64,000 bases of DNA, from NCBI GenBank assembly GCA_029550345.1, contig JAKPHK010000068.1, forward strand, positions 62,001 to 126,000. The letters run 5' to 3'. The notes below the pieces were generated by a model. It was given only the letters and a program-made list of their open reading frames with translations, did not search any database and had not been told where the DNA came from. The position numbers were made by a program, and so were the translations under genes. Below, one piece after another: positions 7,255 through 16,960 of the stretch (position 1 is its first letter; every line of letters starts with the position of its first letter). Source of the stretch: Pseudomonadota bacterium (GTDB taxonomy: Bacteria; Pseudomonadota; Alphaproteobacteria; Sphingomonadales; Sphingomonadaceae).

Positions 7255-9474
7255 TTACTCTGCCGCTTCCGAGCCGCGCTGGCCGGAAAGCGGATCGCGC
7301 GCAAAGCGCATGGTGACCACGGTCCCGTCCGGCTCTCCCGAAGCGAAACCCATTTCACCCCCATGTTCCTCGACGATCTTCTTCACGATCGCGAGGCCCA
7401 GCCCGGTCCCCTTTTCGCGGGTGGTTACGTAAGGTTCGGCAATCCGATCCCTGTCTTGCGGCAGGCCGATTCCGTTATCGCTGACCGAAACGATCACGTC
7501 CTCGGGACTACCCGAAAGCGCCACCGCGATCCGTCCGCGATAGTCCTCTCCAGCGATCTTCTGGCGCGCCTCGATCGCCTCAACCGCGTTCTTGAGGACG
7601 TTGGTCATGGCCTGTCCGAACTGGTGGCGATCGCAGGCGATGATCCCCATTTGCGGATCGGCACTGAAGGCGAAGTTTATATCCGGCCGCGCCACTTCCT
7701 GCAGGAACAGGGCCTGGCGGGCGAGATCGACGGGGTCTTCACCCCGGAAGATCGGCTTGGGCAGCCGTGCGAACGACGAAAATTCGTCCACCATGCGGCG
7801 CAGATCCCCGACCTGGCGAATGATGGTGCCGGTCAGTTCCTCGAACAGTTCGGTATCGGCCGTGACCAGCTTGGTATAGCGCCGCCGCAGCCGTTCCGTC
7901 GCCAGCTGGATCGGGGTCAGCGGGTTCTTGATTTCGTGCGCGATGCGCCGGGCGACATCGGACCAGGCAGCCTGCCGCTGATCGAGCAGCTGGCGGGTAA
8001 TATCCTCAAAGGTCACGACGGTCCCGGCCCCGGCCTTGGTCGCCTTTACCGCCAGGGTCAGCAGGTCATTGCCTTTGGCATATTGCACAACCCCGCCATG
8101 CTTGCCGGCTTCGGCGAGATTGGCGATCTCAGGTGCGACCACGGAGAGCTTCTTGCCGATCGGCGCATCGCCGTCTGGTTCAAGCAGCAGCTTTTGCGCA
8201 GATCCGTTGATCAAGCGGATCCGCCCGCGCTCATCGGTGGAAATGATCCCGGCGGTGACCGATTGCAGCACTGTCTCAATAAAGGCGCGGCGTTCATCAA
8301 GCTGCTGGTTCGCCCCGACCAGAGCCTGGGTCTGGCGGTCCAGCTGCTGGGTCATGCGGTTGAAGGCGCGGTTGAGCAGACCGACCTCGTCGGTCCCGGT
8401 GCGGCCGGTGACCCGCATCGAAAAGTTGCCCGCCCCAACCTCTCTTGCGGCATCGACCAGGTCATACAGCGGCTCGACCTGTCGATCGGCAAAGCGCAGT
8501 GCGAACCATACCGACAGGCCAACAAGCGCGAGACTGGCGATGAACAGCGCAACGTTGAACTGAAACTGCTGAACGCGCGCCTTGTGCGCCAGTTCATCGT
8601 ATGATTTCAGGATGTTCCTGGTGTATGTCTGTGAAAGCAGATCAGATTGCCGGGCGGTGTAGAGATAGATTCCGGCCCTTTGATCAATTGGCGTGACCGC
8701 CTGGATGGTATTGCCGGTGGAGCTGACCACCACCTTCACCCCGCTATCAAGCTGACGCAGGACATCGGCGGAAACCTGTTCCGACAGGGGATCCGGCCCG
8801 CGTGCCAGCGCCGCGCGATGAAGCGCACCATCGCTGCCCTTCTCAAGGATCGTCGATTCAGAGATTTTGCGCTGCTGGACCTGATAATAGTAATATTCAG
8901 GGAATGCCGGGCTGCCGAGCGGTTCGCGGCTGAGGAAGTCGCCAAGATCGGCGGCCATGGCCAGCGATTCGTATTCAAGGTCGCGCTCGATCTGTTCGCG
9001 GTACCCCACCGCCAGCTGGTTGGCATTCTTGATCAGCCCGCGCGGCTCGTCCGAGAACCAGAAATCCACCCCGGTCTGGAACAGGAACGAGGCGAAGATC
9101 ACCACCAGCAGGGTCGGCACCGCCGAGATCAGCGAGAACAGAAACACCAGCCGCACGTGCAGCTGGCCGCTTCCCCCACCGGCCCGTTCAGAGGCGCGCT
9201 TCAGTGCCAGACGCCGCCCCAACAACACCAGAATGGCCATGGCCGGGACCAGCGTGCCGATCAGCAAGGACGCGGTCAGCTCGGTCGGCATGACCTTGTC
9301 TGCCGCAGAGGGACTGGAGAACTTGTACCAGGTAAGCCCGGTCATCAGCAGGAACGCGACGACCGAACCAACTTCCAGCATCGGGATCAGATTGGCCCGG
9401 CGCGCCCAGATCTGGGTACGGCGCCACCAGGTCGGCCAGCGTTTCGCGCGCGTCAGAGTACCTGGATCAGCCAT
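7255..9474 (-). CDS. ntrY: Nitrogen regulation sensor kinase NtrY
   Basis: Membrane sensor histidine kinase, partner of NtrX. From ATG 9474 it is 739 residues; a GTG at 9504 would add ten. N-terminal membrane helices are followed by a periplasmic stretch, another helix (FIASLALVGLSVWFALRF), a HAMP domain, a PAS domain (FIETVLQSVTAGIISTDERG), the HisKA box RRIAHEIKNPLTPIQ with the phospho-histidine, and an HATPase domain with N box NVLKNAVEAIE, DNGIGLP and GTGLGLAIVKKI. All kinase boxes are intact. It follows ntrC by 65 bp and precedes ntrX, the standard alphaproteobacterial order. Confidence 0.94.
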   Translation of the reverse strand: MADPGTLTRAKRWPTWWRRTQIWARRANLIPMLEVGSVVAFLLMTGLTWYKFSSPSAADKVMPTELTASLLIGTLVPAMAILVLLGRRLALKRASERAGGGSGQLHVRLVFLFSLISAVPTLLVVIFASFLFQTGVDFWFSDEPRGLIKNANQLAVGYREQIERDLEYESLAMAADLGDFLSREPLGSPAFPEYYYYQVQQRKISESTILEKGSDGALHRAALARGPDPLSEQVSADVLRQLDSGVKVVVSSTGNTIQAVTPIDQRAGIYLYTARQSDLLSQTYTRNILKSYDELAHKARVQQFQFNVALFIASLALVGLSVWFALRFADRQVEPLYDLVDAAREVGAGNFSMRVTGRTGTDEVGLLNRAFNRMTQQLDRQTQALVGANQQLDERRAFIETVLQSVTAGIISTDERGRIRLINGSAQKLLLEPDGDAPIGKKLSVVAPEIANLAEAGKHGGVVQYAKGNDLLTLAVKATKAGAGTVVTFEDITRQLLDQRQAAWSDVARRIAHEIKNPLTPIQLATERLRRRYTKLVTADTELFEELTGTIIRQVGDLRRMVDEFSSFARLPKPIFRGEDPVDLARQALFLQEVARPDINFAFSADPQMGIIACDRHQFGQAMTNVLKNAVEAIEARQKIAGEDYRGRIAVALSGSPEDVIVSVSDNGIGLPQDRDRIAEPYVTTREKGTGLGLAIVKKIVEEHGGEMGFASGEPDGTVVTMRFARDPLSGQRGSEAAE

Positions 9475-9539
9475 CGTTGCGCGATTACAACACCCCTGTT
9501 GCACAAGTGCAAGGGCTTTCCGTCGAAATTTCGGTCAGT

Positions 9540-10943
9540 TCATCTCTGCCCGACGGCTGGATCGATCGCCAGATCGGTCAACCGTTTGCGCAAGGTGTTG
9601 CGATTGATCCCGAGAAGCTGCGCCGCGCGCAGCTGGTTCCCCTGGGTCTGGCGCAATGCCGCCAGAAACAGCGGCCGTTCAAACGCGGCCAGTGCCGCAC
9701 TGTACAGTTCACCCTGCGCGGGCTGATGGCTGTCAAGCCAATGCCGTACGGCCTGATCCAGATCGGCACCCGACGTTTCGGACGCGATGCGGGCGGTCTG
9801 TTCCAGCAGAGGTTCCAGCGCGGCCCGGGTGATCTGGTCCTCACGGATCAACAGAGCGATTCTGTAGATGAAATTGCGCAGTTCGCGGACATTGCCGCGC
9901 CACGGCTGATGCGCCAGCAGATCGGCAGCGCCATCATCCAGAGTGTGGCGCGGCAAACCTTCACCTGCGGCAAGGTGCAGGAAATGCCGGACCAGAGCCG
10001 GAATGTCATCGACCCGTTCGCGCAGTGGCGGCAGGGTGATCGGCACCACATTCAAACGGTAATAGAGATCTTCGCGGAACGTTCCGGCCGCGATCATCGG
10101 CTCCAGATTGCGGTTGGTCGCGGCAACGATCCGGACATCGACCGAGATTTCGGTCCGCCCGCCAACCCGGCGGAACCGTCCGGCTTGCAGTGCCCGCAGC
10201 AACCGGGTCTGCGCATCGAGCGGCATATCGCCGATTTCATCCAGAAACAGCGTGCCGCCATCGGCCTGTTCGAACTTGCCGGCATGGCGAGCAACGGCAC
10301 CTGTAAAGGCGCCCTTCTCGTGCCCGAACAGCTCGCTTTCGATCAGTTCGGCGGGAATCGCCGCGGTATTGACCGCCACGAAGGGGCCTTCCTTGCGGTG
10401 CCCAAGCTGATGGATTGCCTCCGCCACCAGCTCCTTGCCGGTCCCGCTTTCGCCCAGGATCAGCACGCTGAGGTCGTTGCGCAGAACTCGGGTGATCATC
10501 CGGTAAACCGCCTGCATCGCCGCCGAGCGGCCGACCAGCGGAAGCCCGTCCACCGGTGCATCTTCCGCGCCCAGTCCCTTCCCCCTGGCATTGCCGACCG
10601 CCTGGCGCACCGTGCGAGCCAGCTCGTCGATGTCGAAGGGCTTGGGGAAATACTCGAAGGCGCCGGTATCGCTGGCGCGAACCGCTGTATCCAGCGTGTT
10701 TTGGGCAGACAGGATAATGATCGGCATCGCCGGAGCGGCCTGACGAACCGCGCCAATCGTCTCGATTCCGTCCCCGTCGGTCAGCATCACGTCGGTCACC
10801 AGCGCCGAAAATTCCTGCTGCGCCAACAGCCGGTCCCGCTCGGCGATAGAATCGCAGACGCTCACTGCAAAACCCTCAGCCTCAAGCGCGGCGGTGATAA
10901 CCAGCGCGATCGACGGATCGTCCTCAACCAACAGAACGCTCAT
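9540..10943 (-). CDS. ntrC: Nitrogen regulator NtrC (sigma-54 activator)
   Basis: Activates sigma-54 promoters of nitrogen assimilation genes when phosphorylated by NtrB. 467 residues: receiver domain with LLVEDDP and phospho-acceptor D51; AAA+ domain with Walker A GESGTGKELVAEAIH, intact GAFTGA in HEKGAFTGAVARH, and Walker B GGTLFLDEIGDMP; C-terminal Fis helix-turn-helix (GNQLRAAQLLGINRNTLRKR). Its ATG overlaps the ntrB stop by 4 bp, so the pair is translationally coupled. The contrast with neighbouring NtrX, which lacks GAFTGA, is clear. Confidence 0.95.
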   Translation of the reverse strand: MSVLLVEDDPSIALVITAALEAEGFAVSVCDSIAERDRLLAQQEFSALVTDVMLTDGDGIETIGAVRQAAPAMPIIILSAQNTLDTAVRASDTGAFEYFPKPFDIDELARTVRQAVGNARGKGLGAEDAPVDGLPLVGRSAAMQAVYRMITRVLRNDLSVLILGESGTGKELVAEAIHQLGHRKEGPFVAVNTAAIPAELIESELFGHEKGAFTGAVARHAGKFEQADGGTLFLDEIGDMPLDAQTRLLRALQAGRFRRVGGRTEISVDVRIVAATNRNLEPMIAAGTFREDLYYRLNVVPITLPPLRERVDDIPALVRHFLHLAAGEGLPRHTLDDGAADLLAHQPWRGNVRELRNFIYRIALLIREDQITRAALEPLLEQTARIASETSGADLDQAVRHWLDSHQPAQGELYSAALAAFERPLFLAALRQTQGNQLRAAQLLGINRNTLRKRLTDLAIDPAVGQR

Positions 10944-12025
10944 GCCGCTTCTCCCCGTTCAGCCTTGGGCCGTTCCTGCGCCAACGGCAGGTGGATGCGG
11001 AAATGGGTCAGGCCCTTGGCCTCATCACGCTCATGGCTGATCCGCCCGTTCATGTCGCGCAGCAACCGCCGTACCAGCGCCAGCCCAAGGCCCTGACCGG
11101 ACTTCTTGGAAGTAACGAAGGGTTCGAACACGTGATCGCGCAGATCCGGCGCAATTCCCGGGCCATTGTCGCTGACCCGTACTTCGATCGGCAGACGCAG
11201 CGCCCGCCCGTCCACGCCGGTGTGCAATTGTAGTCCGCTGGCAAAACGGGTGCGGATCGCGATCCGCGGGTCGCGCTGCCCGGCGGTGGCATCGACGGCA
11301 TTGGCGATCAGGTTGATCAGCACCTGAACCAGGGCATCGGCATTGCCTTGCACCGGCGGCAGCGATGGATCGAACTCCTCGGCGATCACCGGCGCCTTGC
11401 CGCCCGCCTCCACCACGGCGCAAGCCCGGCGCGCAGCCTCATGCAGGTTGCAGGGTGAAAGCTCCAGCGCGGTCCGGCTCGAAAGCGGCTGCATCTGATC
11501 GATCAGTTTGGCAATCCGGTCCACCTCGTCGGCGATCAGGCCGGCCAGCGACAGGTCCTTGCCCTCAAGTTTGCGGCCGAGCAGCTGCGCCGCGCCGCGA
11601 ATCCCGGCCAGCGGATTCTTGATCTCATGCGCGAGGATTTCAGGTGCCCGCAGCACCCCGCCCGCACCCGCCAGCGGCGCGTCGCGCAGCGCTTCCGATC
11701 CGCTGATGTCGGTCAGGGTCATCACCTGCCAGCCCGGCTTGTCGATCAACGGTGCTACACTGAGGTCCACTGCCTTGGGTGGCTGCCCACCAACCATGAT
11801 TCCGGTCGCCCTGGCGGAAAGGTTCGCTTCGGAATCGCACAGCCATTCGGCAATTCGCGGTTCCTCGAAACGCAGTACGTCGGTCACGACCCGGCCCTGC
11901 AACCGCCGGAAGCTCTGCCCCAGCAATTGCTCCGCCGCCGGATTGACCGACGCCAGCTTTCCTCCCGGTGCCAGCAACAGCACCGCCATCGGCAGGCTGG
12001 ACAGCTGGCGCTGGGCATCGACCAT
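10940..12025 (-). CDS. ntrB: Nitrogen regulation sensor kinase/phosphatase NtrB
   Basis: Soluble kinase/phosphatase of NtrC that normally responds to PII protein. 361 residues: an N-terminal PAS domain (MAVLLLAPGGKLASVNPAAE), the HisKA box ILAHEIKNPLAGIRGAAQLL with the phospho-histidine, and an HATPase domain with LINLIANAVDA, DNGPGIAPDL and GQGLGLALVRRLL. No membrane segments. The ATG at 12025 overlaps the dusB stop by one base and its own stop overlaps ntrC, giving the compact dusB-ntrB-ntrC operon known from Rhizobium and Rhodobacter (nifR3-ntrB-ntrC). Confidence 0.94.
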   Translation of the reverse strand: MVDAQRQLSSLPMAVLLLAPGGKLASVNPAAEQLLGQSFRRLQGRVVTDVLRFEEPRIAEWLCDSEANLSARATGIMVGGQPPKAVDLSVAPLIDKPGWQVMTLTDISGSEALRDAPLAGAGGVLRAPEILAHEIKNPLAGIRGAAQLLGRKLEGKDLSLAGLIADEVDRIAKLIDQMQPLSSRTALELSPCNLHEAARRACAVVEAGGKAPVIAEEFDPSLPPVQGNADALVQVLINLIANAVDATAGQRDPRIAIRTRFASGLQLHTGVDGRALRLPIEVRVSDNGPGIAPDLRDHVFEPFVTSKKSGQGLGLALVRRLLRDMNGRISHERDEAKGLTHFRIHLPLAQERPKAERGEAA

Positions 12026-13041
12026 CAGGCAGCGGCCTTGTGCAGGAACGGATCGTAGAAGGTCCGCAGGTCGTTCATCACCTGATCGGGATCATCGACA
12101 AAGTTGACCATGTTGCGGAACGATGCCGAGCCGTGCAGCCCCCGGGTGTACCAGCCAAGGTGCTTGCGCGCCATCTTGACCCCGGTATCGCTGCCGTAAT
12201 GATCCAGCATCGCCTGATAATGTTCAAGGATCACCGCCAGCTGCTGATCAAGCGAAGGGTCGGCCAGCGCCTCTCCGGTCTGTAACCAGTGCATCACCTG
12301 GGCCAGCAGCCAGGGCCGGCCATAGGCCCCGCGCCCGATCATCACCCCATCAGCACCGGATTGTTCGAGCGCCTGGGCAACGTCCGCAATCTCGCAGATG
12401 TCGCCGTTGACGATAACCGGGATAGACACTGCATCCTTGACCCGGCGCACGAACGACCAGTCGGCATGACCCTTATACATCTGGTTGCGGGTTCGGCCGT
12501 GGACCGTGACCAACTTCGCCCCCAGATCTTCCGCAATCCGCGCCAGCTCAGGGGCGTTCAGGCTATCGTGGCACCAGCCCATCCGCATCTTGACGGTGAC
12601 CGGCACATCGACCGCCTTGACCGTCGCCTCGATCAGCCTCGCGGCCAGTGGCACATCGCGCATCAAAGCAGATCCGGCATCGCCGGTCACCACCTTGCGG
12701 ACGGGGCAGCCCATGTTGATGTCGATGATCGCCGCACCGCGATCGGCGACGAGCTTTGCTGCCTCACCCATCTGCACCGGATCGCAGCCGACCAGCTGCA
12801 TCGACACCGGCTCTTCCGCCGGGTCCCACATCGCTTTTTGCAGCGACACCCGGGTTTCGCGGATTGCGGCCGGGCTGGCGATCATCTCGGTCACGTTCAG
12901 GCCCGAGCCGAACCGCCGCACCATCCGCCGGAACGGCAGATCGGTCACCCCGGTCATCGGGGCAAGGATAACCGGGCTGTCAATCGTCACGGGGCCGACC
13001 GTGATCGGCGAGAATCCGGGAGAAGGAGGAAGCGGGTTCAT
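12025..13041 (-). CDS. dusB: tRNA-dihydrouridine synthase DusB (NifR3)
   Basis: FMN-dependent enzyme that reduces uridines in the tRNA D-loop. 338 residues from ATG 13041; a TTG two codons upstream is unlikely to be used. Motifs: [13 protein letters not shown] near the N-terminus, [11 protein letters not shown] with the catalytic cysteine, [22 protein letters not shown], and NGDIC in the flavin-binding part. First gene of the ntr operon. It is divergent from ispDF across a 72-bp gap that should hold both promoters. Confidence 0.95.
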   Translation of the reverse strand: MNPLPPSPGFSPITVGPVTIDSPVILAPMTGVTDLPFRRMVRRFGSGLNVTEMIASPAAIRETRVSLQKAMWDPAEEPVSMQLVGCDPVQMGEAAKLVADRGAAIIDINMGCPVRKVVTGDAGSALMRDVPLAARLIEATVKAVDVPVTVKMRMGWCHDSLNAPELARIAEDLGAKLVTVHGRTRNQMYKGHADWSFVRRVKDAVSIPVIVNGDICEIADVAQALEQSGADGVMIGRGAYGRPWLLAQVMHWLQTGEALADPSLDQQLAVILEHYQAMLDHYGSDTGVKMARKHLGWYTRGLHGSASFRNMVNFVDDPDQVMNDLRTFYDPFLHKAAA

Positions 13042-13113
13042 CTGCAAGGTGCCTAAAATTTGGGCAGCACATAGGGAATTGCCCCGCGAAGGGCAAGGCT
13101 CTACCGCCGGGCC

Positions 13114-14262
13114 ATGACCGACGCCCGCCCCAGCCCCACCGTCGCCGCCGTGATCGTCGCGGCAGGACAGGGTCTGCGCGCCGGACAGCCGCTACCCAAA
13201 CAATTCGCACTCTGGCGCGGCAAGCCGGTGGTCCGCCATTCGGCAGAGGCTTTCGCCGCGGCTGGAATCGCCCCGATCGTGGTGGCGATTCCAGAAGGCG
13301 CGGAAGAGATTGCCGGAGCAGCCTTGAACGGGATTGCCGCAGTCCATCTGGTCACGGGTGGGGCGACCCGGCAGGAATCGGTCCGCAAGGCGCTTGAGGC
13401 GCTGGAAGGGTCTGCTCTCGACGCGGTGCTGATCCACGATGCCGCGCGCCCCTGTCTGCCGGGCGGCGTGATCGAGCGATTGCTTGACGCTCTGGCGCGT
13501 GAACCGGGCGCGATCCCGGTACTCCCTGTGGTAGATAGCCTGACCCATGCCGACAACGCCCTGATGGGAGAGCCCGCCAGACGCGAAGCGCTGCGCCGGG
13601 TGCAGACACCGCAGGCCTTTCGCTATCCGGCAATTCTTCAGGCCCACCGCGCCTGGAATGGTCCCAGCGATGCCGGGGACGATGCCCAGGTCGCCCGCAG
13701 CGCAGGGCTGAACGTGGCGCTGGTCGAAGGAGATGAAGCCTTGCACAAATTGACCTTCGCCAGCGATTTCGGCCCCGCCCTGCCCCCGATCCGGGTCGGC
13801 ACCGGTTATGACGTCCACCGCCTTGCCGCTGGCGAGGAGCTATGGCTGTGCGGGGTGCGGATCGATCACGATCGCGGACTTGCCGGGCACAGTGACGCCG
13901 ACGTTGCAATCCATGCGCTGGTTGACGCGATCCTGGGCGCGATCGGGCTTGGAGACATCGGCAGCCATTTCCCGCCCAGCGATCCGCAGTGGAAAGGCGC
14001 CTCTTCCGATCGCTTCCTGACCCACGCGGTCAGCCTGGCGGCAAAGGCAGGATACCGGATCGGCAATGTCGATCTGACCCTGATCTGCGAAGCCCCCAAG
14101 ATCGGCCCGCACCGTCAGGCCATGCGTGAGCGGTTGGCAGGTCTGCTCGGCTGCGCCCAGGACATGGTCAGCGTCAAGGCGACCACCACGGAAAAGCTGG
14201 GCTTCACCGGGCGAAGTGAGGGCATTGCCGCCCAGGCTGCAGCCACTCTGCTGCGGGACTGA
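13114..14262 (+). CDS. ispDF: Bifunctional IspD/IspF of the MEP isoprenoid pathway
   Basis: A 382-residue fusion. The N-terminal IspD part (1-about 222) is the CTP:methylerythritol-4-phosphate cytidylyltransferase, with the nucleotide loop [10 protein letters not shown] (15-24) and IHDAARP (107-113). The C-terminal IspF part (about 227-382) makes the cyclodiphosphate, with metal ligands in GTGYDVHRL (D233, H235) and [10 protein letters not shown], and the later [16 protein letters not shown]. Such fusions are usual in alphaproteobacteria. IspE, which acts between them, is not in the window. Start ATG at 13114; cinA follows after 73 bp. Confidence 0.96.
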   Translation: MTDARPSPTVAAVIVAAGQGLRAGQPLPKQFALWRGKPVVRHSAEAFAAAGIAPIVVAIPEGAEEIAGAALNGIAAVHLVTGGATRQESVRKALEALEGSALDAVLIHDAARPCLPGGVIERLLDALAREPGAIPVLPVVDSLTHADNALMGEPARREALRRVQTPQAFRYPAILQAHRAWNGPSDAGDDAQVARSAGLNVALVEGDEALHKLTFASDFGPALPPIRVGTGYDVHRLAAGEELWLCGVRIDHDRGLAGHSDADVAIHALVDAILGAIGLGDIGSHFPPSDPQWKGASSDRFLTHAVSLAAKAGYRIGNVDLTLICEAPKIGPHRQAMRERLAGLLGCAQDMVSVKATTTEKLGFTGRSEGIAAQAAATLLRD

Positions 14263-14335
14263 TCGGTTTCGCTGGATTTTCAGGATAAAGGCAGCCAAGC
14301 GCGCGACGTGCGATTCGCCAGCCAAGGACCGGATA

Positions 14336-14827
14336 ATGCGCCTCCTTCCCAATGACCTCATCAAACGCGCCGAAACGGTCATCGCCGCCAACCGCGAAGC
14401 AGGCCGGATGATCAGTCTTGCTGAAAGCTGCACGGGCGGGCTGGTCTGCGCCGCGCTGACCGAAATTCCCGGCTCATCCGCAGTCCTCGATCGCGGTTTC
14501 GTGACCTATTCCAACGAATCCAAGCACGAGCTGCTGGGGGTTTCGAACGAAATCATCGAAACCTTTGGCGCGGTTTCGATCGCCTGCGCTTGGTCGATGG
14601 CCCAGGGAGCCCTGGCCCGCAGCCAGGCCGATGTCGCGGTGGCAATCAGTGGGATCGCGGGGCCTGACGGTGGCAGTGATCTCAAGCCGGTCGGCACCGT
14701 GGTCTTCGCCCGGGCCGAGCGCGGCAGCGACGAGATCGTGGCCGAAGAACGTCTTCTTGACGGTTCATCGCGTGCCGATGTGCGGTATCAGGCGGCGCTG
14801 GTCGCGCTCGAGCTGTTGCTGCCGTAA
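14336..14827 (+). CDS. pncC: CinA C-terminal family amidase (NMN amidohydrolase PncC)
   Basis: 163 residues corresponding only to the CinA C-terminal domain, which in characterised members deamidates nicotinamide mononucleotide to nicotinate mononucleotide. Typical segments: LAESCTGGLVCAALTEIPGSS, the YSNESK loop, and VAISGIAGPDGGSDLKPVGT. There is no N-terminal MoCF domain, so it is the short PncC/YgaD form. The chosen ATG at 14336 follows AAGGA. Its 3' end overlaps the convergent coq10-like gene by 40 bp, which is a long overlap. Confidence 0.9.
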   Translation: MRLLPNDLIKRAETVIAANREAGRMISLAESCTGGLVCAALTEIPGSSAVLDRGFVTYSNESKHELLGVSNEIIETFGAVSIACAWSMAQGALARSQADVAVAISGIAGPDGGSDLKPVGTVVFARAERGSDEIVAEERLLDGSSRADVRYQAALVALELLLP

Positions 14828-15246
14828 AGCTGCGCCGCGCGCTGTTCGAAAGCGCCGACCATCTTGCGGAAAGCACGGTCAAAATACTGCCCGGCGAGCT
14901 TTTCGAACACGGCATTTCGAAAGGTGAAATCGACGTGGAATTCCACTTCGCACCCGCCCTCCACCGGGCGGAACAGCCAGACGTTATCGAGATCGCGCAT
15001 CGGCCCGTCTATATAGATAACCTCGATCCGGTCCGGCCGGTGCTTGAGCACCCGCGAGGTGAACTTTTCCCGCAGCGCGTTGAAGCCGACCAGCATATCG
15101 GCCACCATTTCCGTTTCGCTATCCGATCGCACCCGCGTCGCCACGACCCAGGGCAGAAACTCGCCATAGCGCGCAACATCCGCGACCAGATCGAACATCT
15201 GCTCGGCGCTGTAAGGCATCAGCCGGATTTCGCGAATTCCCGGCAT
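14788..15246 (-). CDS. Coenzyme Q-binding START-domain protein (Coq10/RatA family)
   Basis: A 152-residue polyketide-cyclase/START-fold protein. [20 protein letters not shown] and FTSRVLKHRPDRIEVIYIDGP are typical of the Coq10/RatA family, which binds ubiquinone or its precursors for respiratory function. The name RatA (toxin) comes from E. coli; the alphaproteobacterial relatives are more likely Coq10-like. Start ATG 15246 overlaps the lipA stop by one base, so it is the second gene of a lipA operon, a frequent pairing in this class. Confidence 0.88.
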   Translation of the reverse strand: MPGIREIRLMPYSAEQMFDLVADVARYGEFLPWVVATRVRSDSETEMVADMLVGFNALREKFTSRVLKHRPDRIEVIYIDGPMRDLDNVWLFRPVEGGCEVEFHVDFTFRNAVFEKLAGQYFDRAFRKMVGAFEQRAAQLYGSNSSSATSAA

Positions 15247-16175
15247 CAGCGGCGGGCGCTACCGATCTTGGCCTGACGGGCAGCGCGCATTTCCTTGAAA
15301 TCATCGCCCGCGTGATAGCTTGAACGGGTCAGCGGGCTGGCGGCGACCTGCAGAAAACCCTTCGAACGGGCGATCGCGGCATAGGCATTGAACGTATCGG
15401 GCGCGACGAATTCGCTTACCGCAACGTGCTTCGGCGTAGGCTGAAGGTATTGCCCCATGGTCATGAAATCGATCCCGGCGCTGCGCATGTCATCCATCAC
15501 CTGATGGACCTCCAGCCGCTCCTCACCCAGGCCGAGCATGATCCCGCTCTTGGTGAAAACCAGCGGATCGTGGCGCTTTACCTCGTCCAGCAGCTTGAGT
15601 GAGGCGTAGTACCGCGCACCGGGCCGGATCGTGGGATACAGCCGGGGAACCGTTTCAAGATTGTGGTTATAGACATCGGGGCCGGCAGCAACGATGGCTT
15701 CAACCGCCGCCTGCATCTTGCCGCGGAAATCGGGCGTCAGGATTTCAATCGTGGTGTCCGGCGTCAGCTCACGCAGGGCCCGGATCACCTTGACGAACTG
15801 CCCGGCCCCGCCATCGGGAAGGTCATCCCGATCGACCGAGGTGATGACGATGTGTTCCAGCCCCATCTTGGCCGCCGCTTCGGCCACGTGTTGCGGTTCA
15901 CTGGGGTCCACAGCGCGCGGCATCCCGGTCTTGACGTTGCAAAAGGCGCAGGCCCGGGTGCAAATATCGCCCAGGATCATCACCGTCGCGTGCTTCTTGG
16001 TCCAGCATTCACCGATGTTCGGGCACGCCGCCTCTTCGCAAACGGTGTGCAGCTTCAGATCGCGCATCAGTTGACGGGTTTCGCCATAACCCTTGCTGGT
16101 CGGGGCCTTGACCCGAATCCAGTCCGGTTTGCGTTGGCGCGGCTCACGCGCAGGCGGCTGGGAAAGATCGTTCAT
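15246..16175 (-). CDS. lipA: Lipoyl synthase LipA
   Basis: Radical-SAM enzyme that inserts two sulfurs into octanoyl groups on lipoyl domains, including that of PdhB in this window. 309 residues from ATG 16175; an upstream in-frame extension of 14 residues looks non-coding. Auxiliary cluster cysteines: [12 protein letters not shown]. Radical-SAM cluster: [10 protein letters not shown]. Also [10 protein letters not shown] and the C-terminal [10 protein letters not shown] serine region. Divergent from carbonic anhydrase across 65 bp; operon with the coq10-like gene. Confidence 0.96.
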   Translation of the reverse strand: MNDLSQPPAREPRQRKPDWIRVKAPTSKGYGETRQLMRDLKLHTVCEEAACPNIGECWTKKHATVMILGDICTRACAFCNVKTGMPRAVDPSEPQHVAEAAAKMGLEHIVITSVDRDDLPDGGAGQFVKVIRALRELTPDTTIEILTPDFRGKMQAAVEAIVAAGPDVYNHNLETVPRLYPTIRPGARYYASLKLLDEVKRHDPLVFTKSGIMLGLGEERLEVHQVMDDMRSAGIDFMTMGQYLQPTPKHVAVSEFVAPDTFNAYAAIARSKGFLQVAASPLTRSSYHAGDDFKEMRAARQAKIGSARR

Positions 16176-16240
16176 GGCGCTCAGATAGGCGCATGGTGCC
16201 GGGCTTGCCAGAGGCAAATTCTGCAGCCATGAGGCGGATC

Positions 16241-16900
16241 ATGCAAAGCGAATCCCCTTCAGGCTTCGATCGACTGATCGCGGGCTATCGCCGTTTCCTG
16301 CGCACTGGCTGGGTTCCCAATCGCCAGCGCTGGGAAACACTACGCGATGGCCAAAAACCCGAAGTCATGGTCATTGCCTGTTCCGACAGCCGGGTCGATC
16401 CGGCGCTGATCTTCGATGTTGATCCGGGTGAGACATTTGTGGTCCGCAATGTCGCGGCGATGGTTCCGCCGTTTGAAACCTCACCAGGGCACCACGGCGT
16501 TTCGGCTGCGCTGGAATTTGCCGTCCAGGTGCTACAGGTAAAGCAGATCGTGGTTCTGGGGCACGGGATGTGTGGTGGCTGCAAGGCCGCACTTACCCGT
16601 GAAATGCAAGGCACCCTGCCGGGTGAAGGCGGGTTCATCGCCGATTGGATCGCCCTGCTCGACGATGCCCGCGATCAGGTCGTGGCCAGCCACGGCACCA
16701 AGGGGCGCGATGCGGAACGGGCGATGGAACAGGCCGGGGTCAGGGTCAGCCTGGCCAACCTGCGGACATTTCCTTGCGTCCGGCACAAGGAACGCAGCGG
16801 CGAGCTTGAACTGGTCGGCGCCTTCTTTGCCATTTCCGATGGCAGGCTGCACGTCCTGGACGAGGCCAGCGATACGTTCTCGCCGATTTCCGCCGAGTAG
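16241..16900 (+). CDS. Beta-class carbonic anhydrase
   Basis: Zinc enzyme interconverting CO2 and bicarbonate. Zinc ligands and active-site dyad are visible: ACSDSR (C47, D49, R51) and GHGMCGGC (H108, C111). ATG 16241 was chosen because GAGGCGGA sits just before it; in-frame ATGs at 16229 and 16193 would lengthen the protein to 223 or 235 residues. At about 219 residues it has usual beta-CA length, with no signal peptide, so it is cytoplasmic. It is a single-gene unit ending in a symmetric hairpin. Confidence 0.93.
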   Translation: MQSESPSGFDRLIAGYRRFLRTGWVPNRQRWETLRDGQKPEVMVIACSDSRVDPALIFDVDPGETFVVRNVAAMVPPFETSPGHHGVSAALEFAVQVLQVKQIVVLGHGMCGGCKAALTREMQGTLPGEGGFIADWIALLDDARDQVVASHGTKGRDAERAMEQAGVRVSLANLRTFPCVRHKERSGELELVGAFFAISDGRLHVLDEASDTFSPISAE

Positions 16901-16909
16901 AAAGCAAGA

Positions 16910-16934
16910 AGGGCGGCATACGCGATGCCGCCCT
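16910..16934. terminator. Bidirectional hairpin terminator
   Basis: A perfect 10-bp stem AGGGCGGCAT / ATGCCGCCCT with loop ACGCG lies between the convergent carbonic anhydrase and secreted repeat protein genes, 9 bp after one stop and 26 bp from the other. On the minus strand it is followed by TTCTTGCTTTC, a reasonable U-rich tail. Confidence 0.7.
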
Positions 16935-16960
16935 CCCATTAATTCACCGCAGGTCCGCAA

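Noticed and set aside
9477..11096. 539-codon plus-strand open frame opposite ntrC
   Set aside because: Antisense shadow of ntrC; no recognisable motif.
14788..15246. RatA toxin of a toxin-antitoxin pair
   Set aside because: No antitoxin-like RatB neighbour; the lipA operon context and START fold favour a Coq10-type ubiquinone-binding role.
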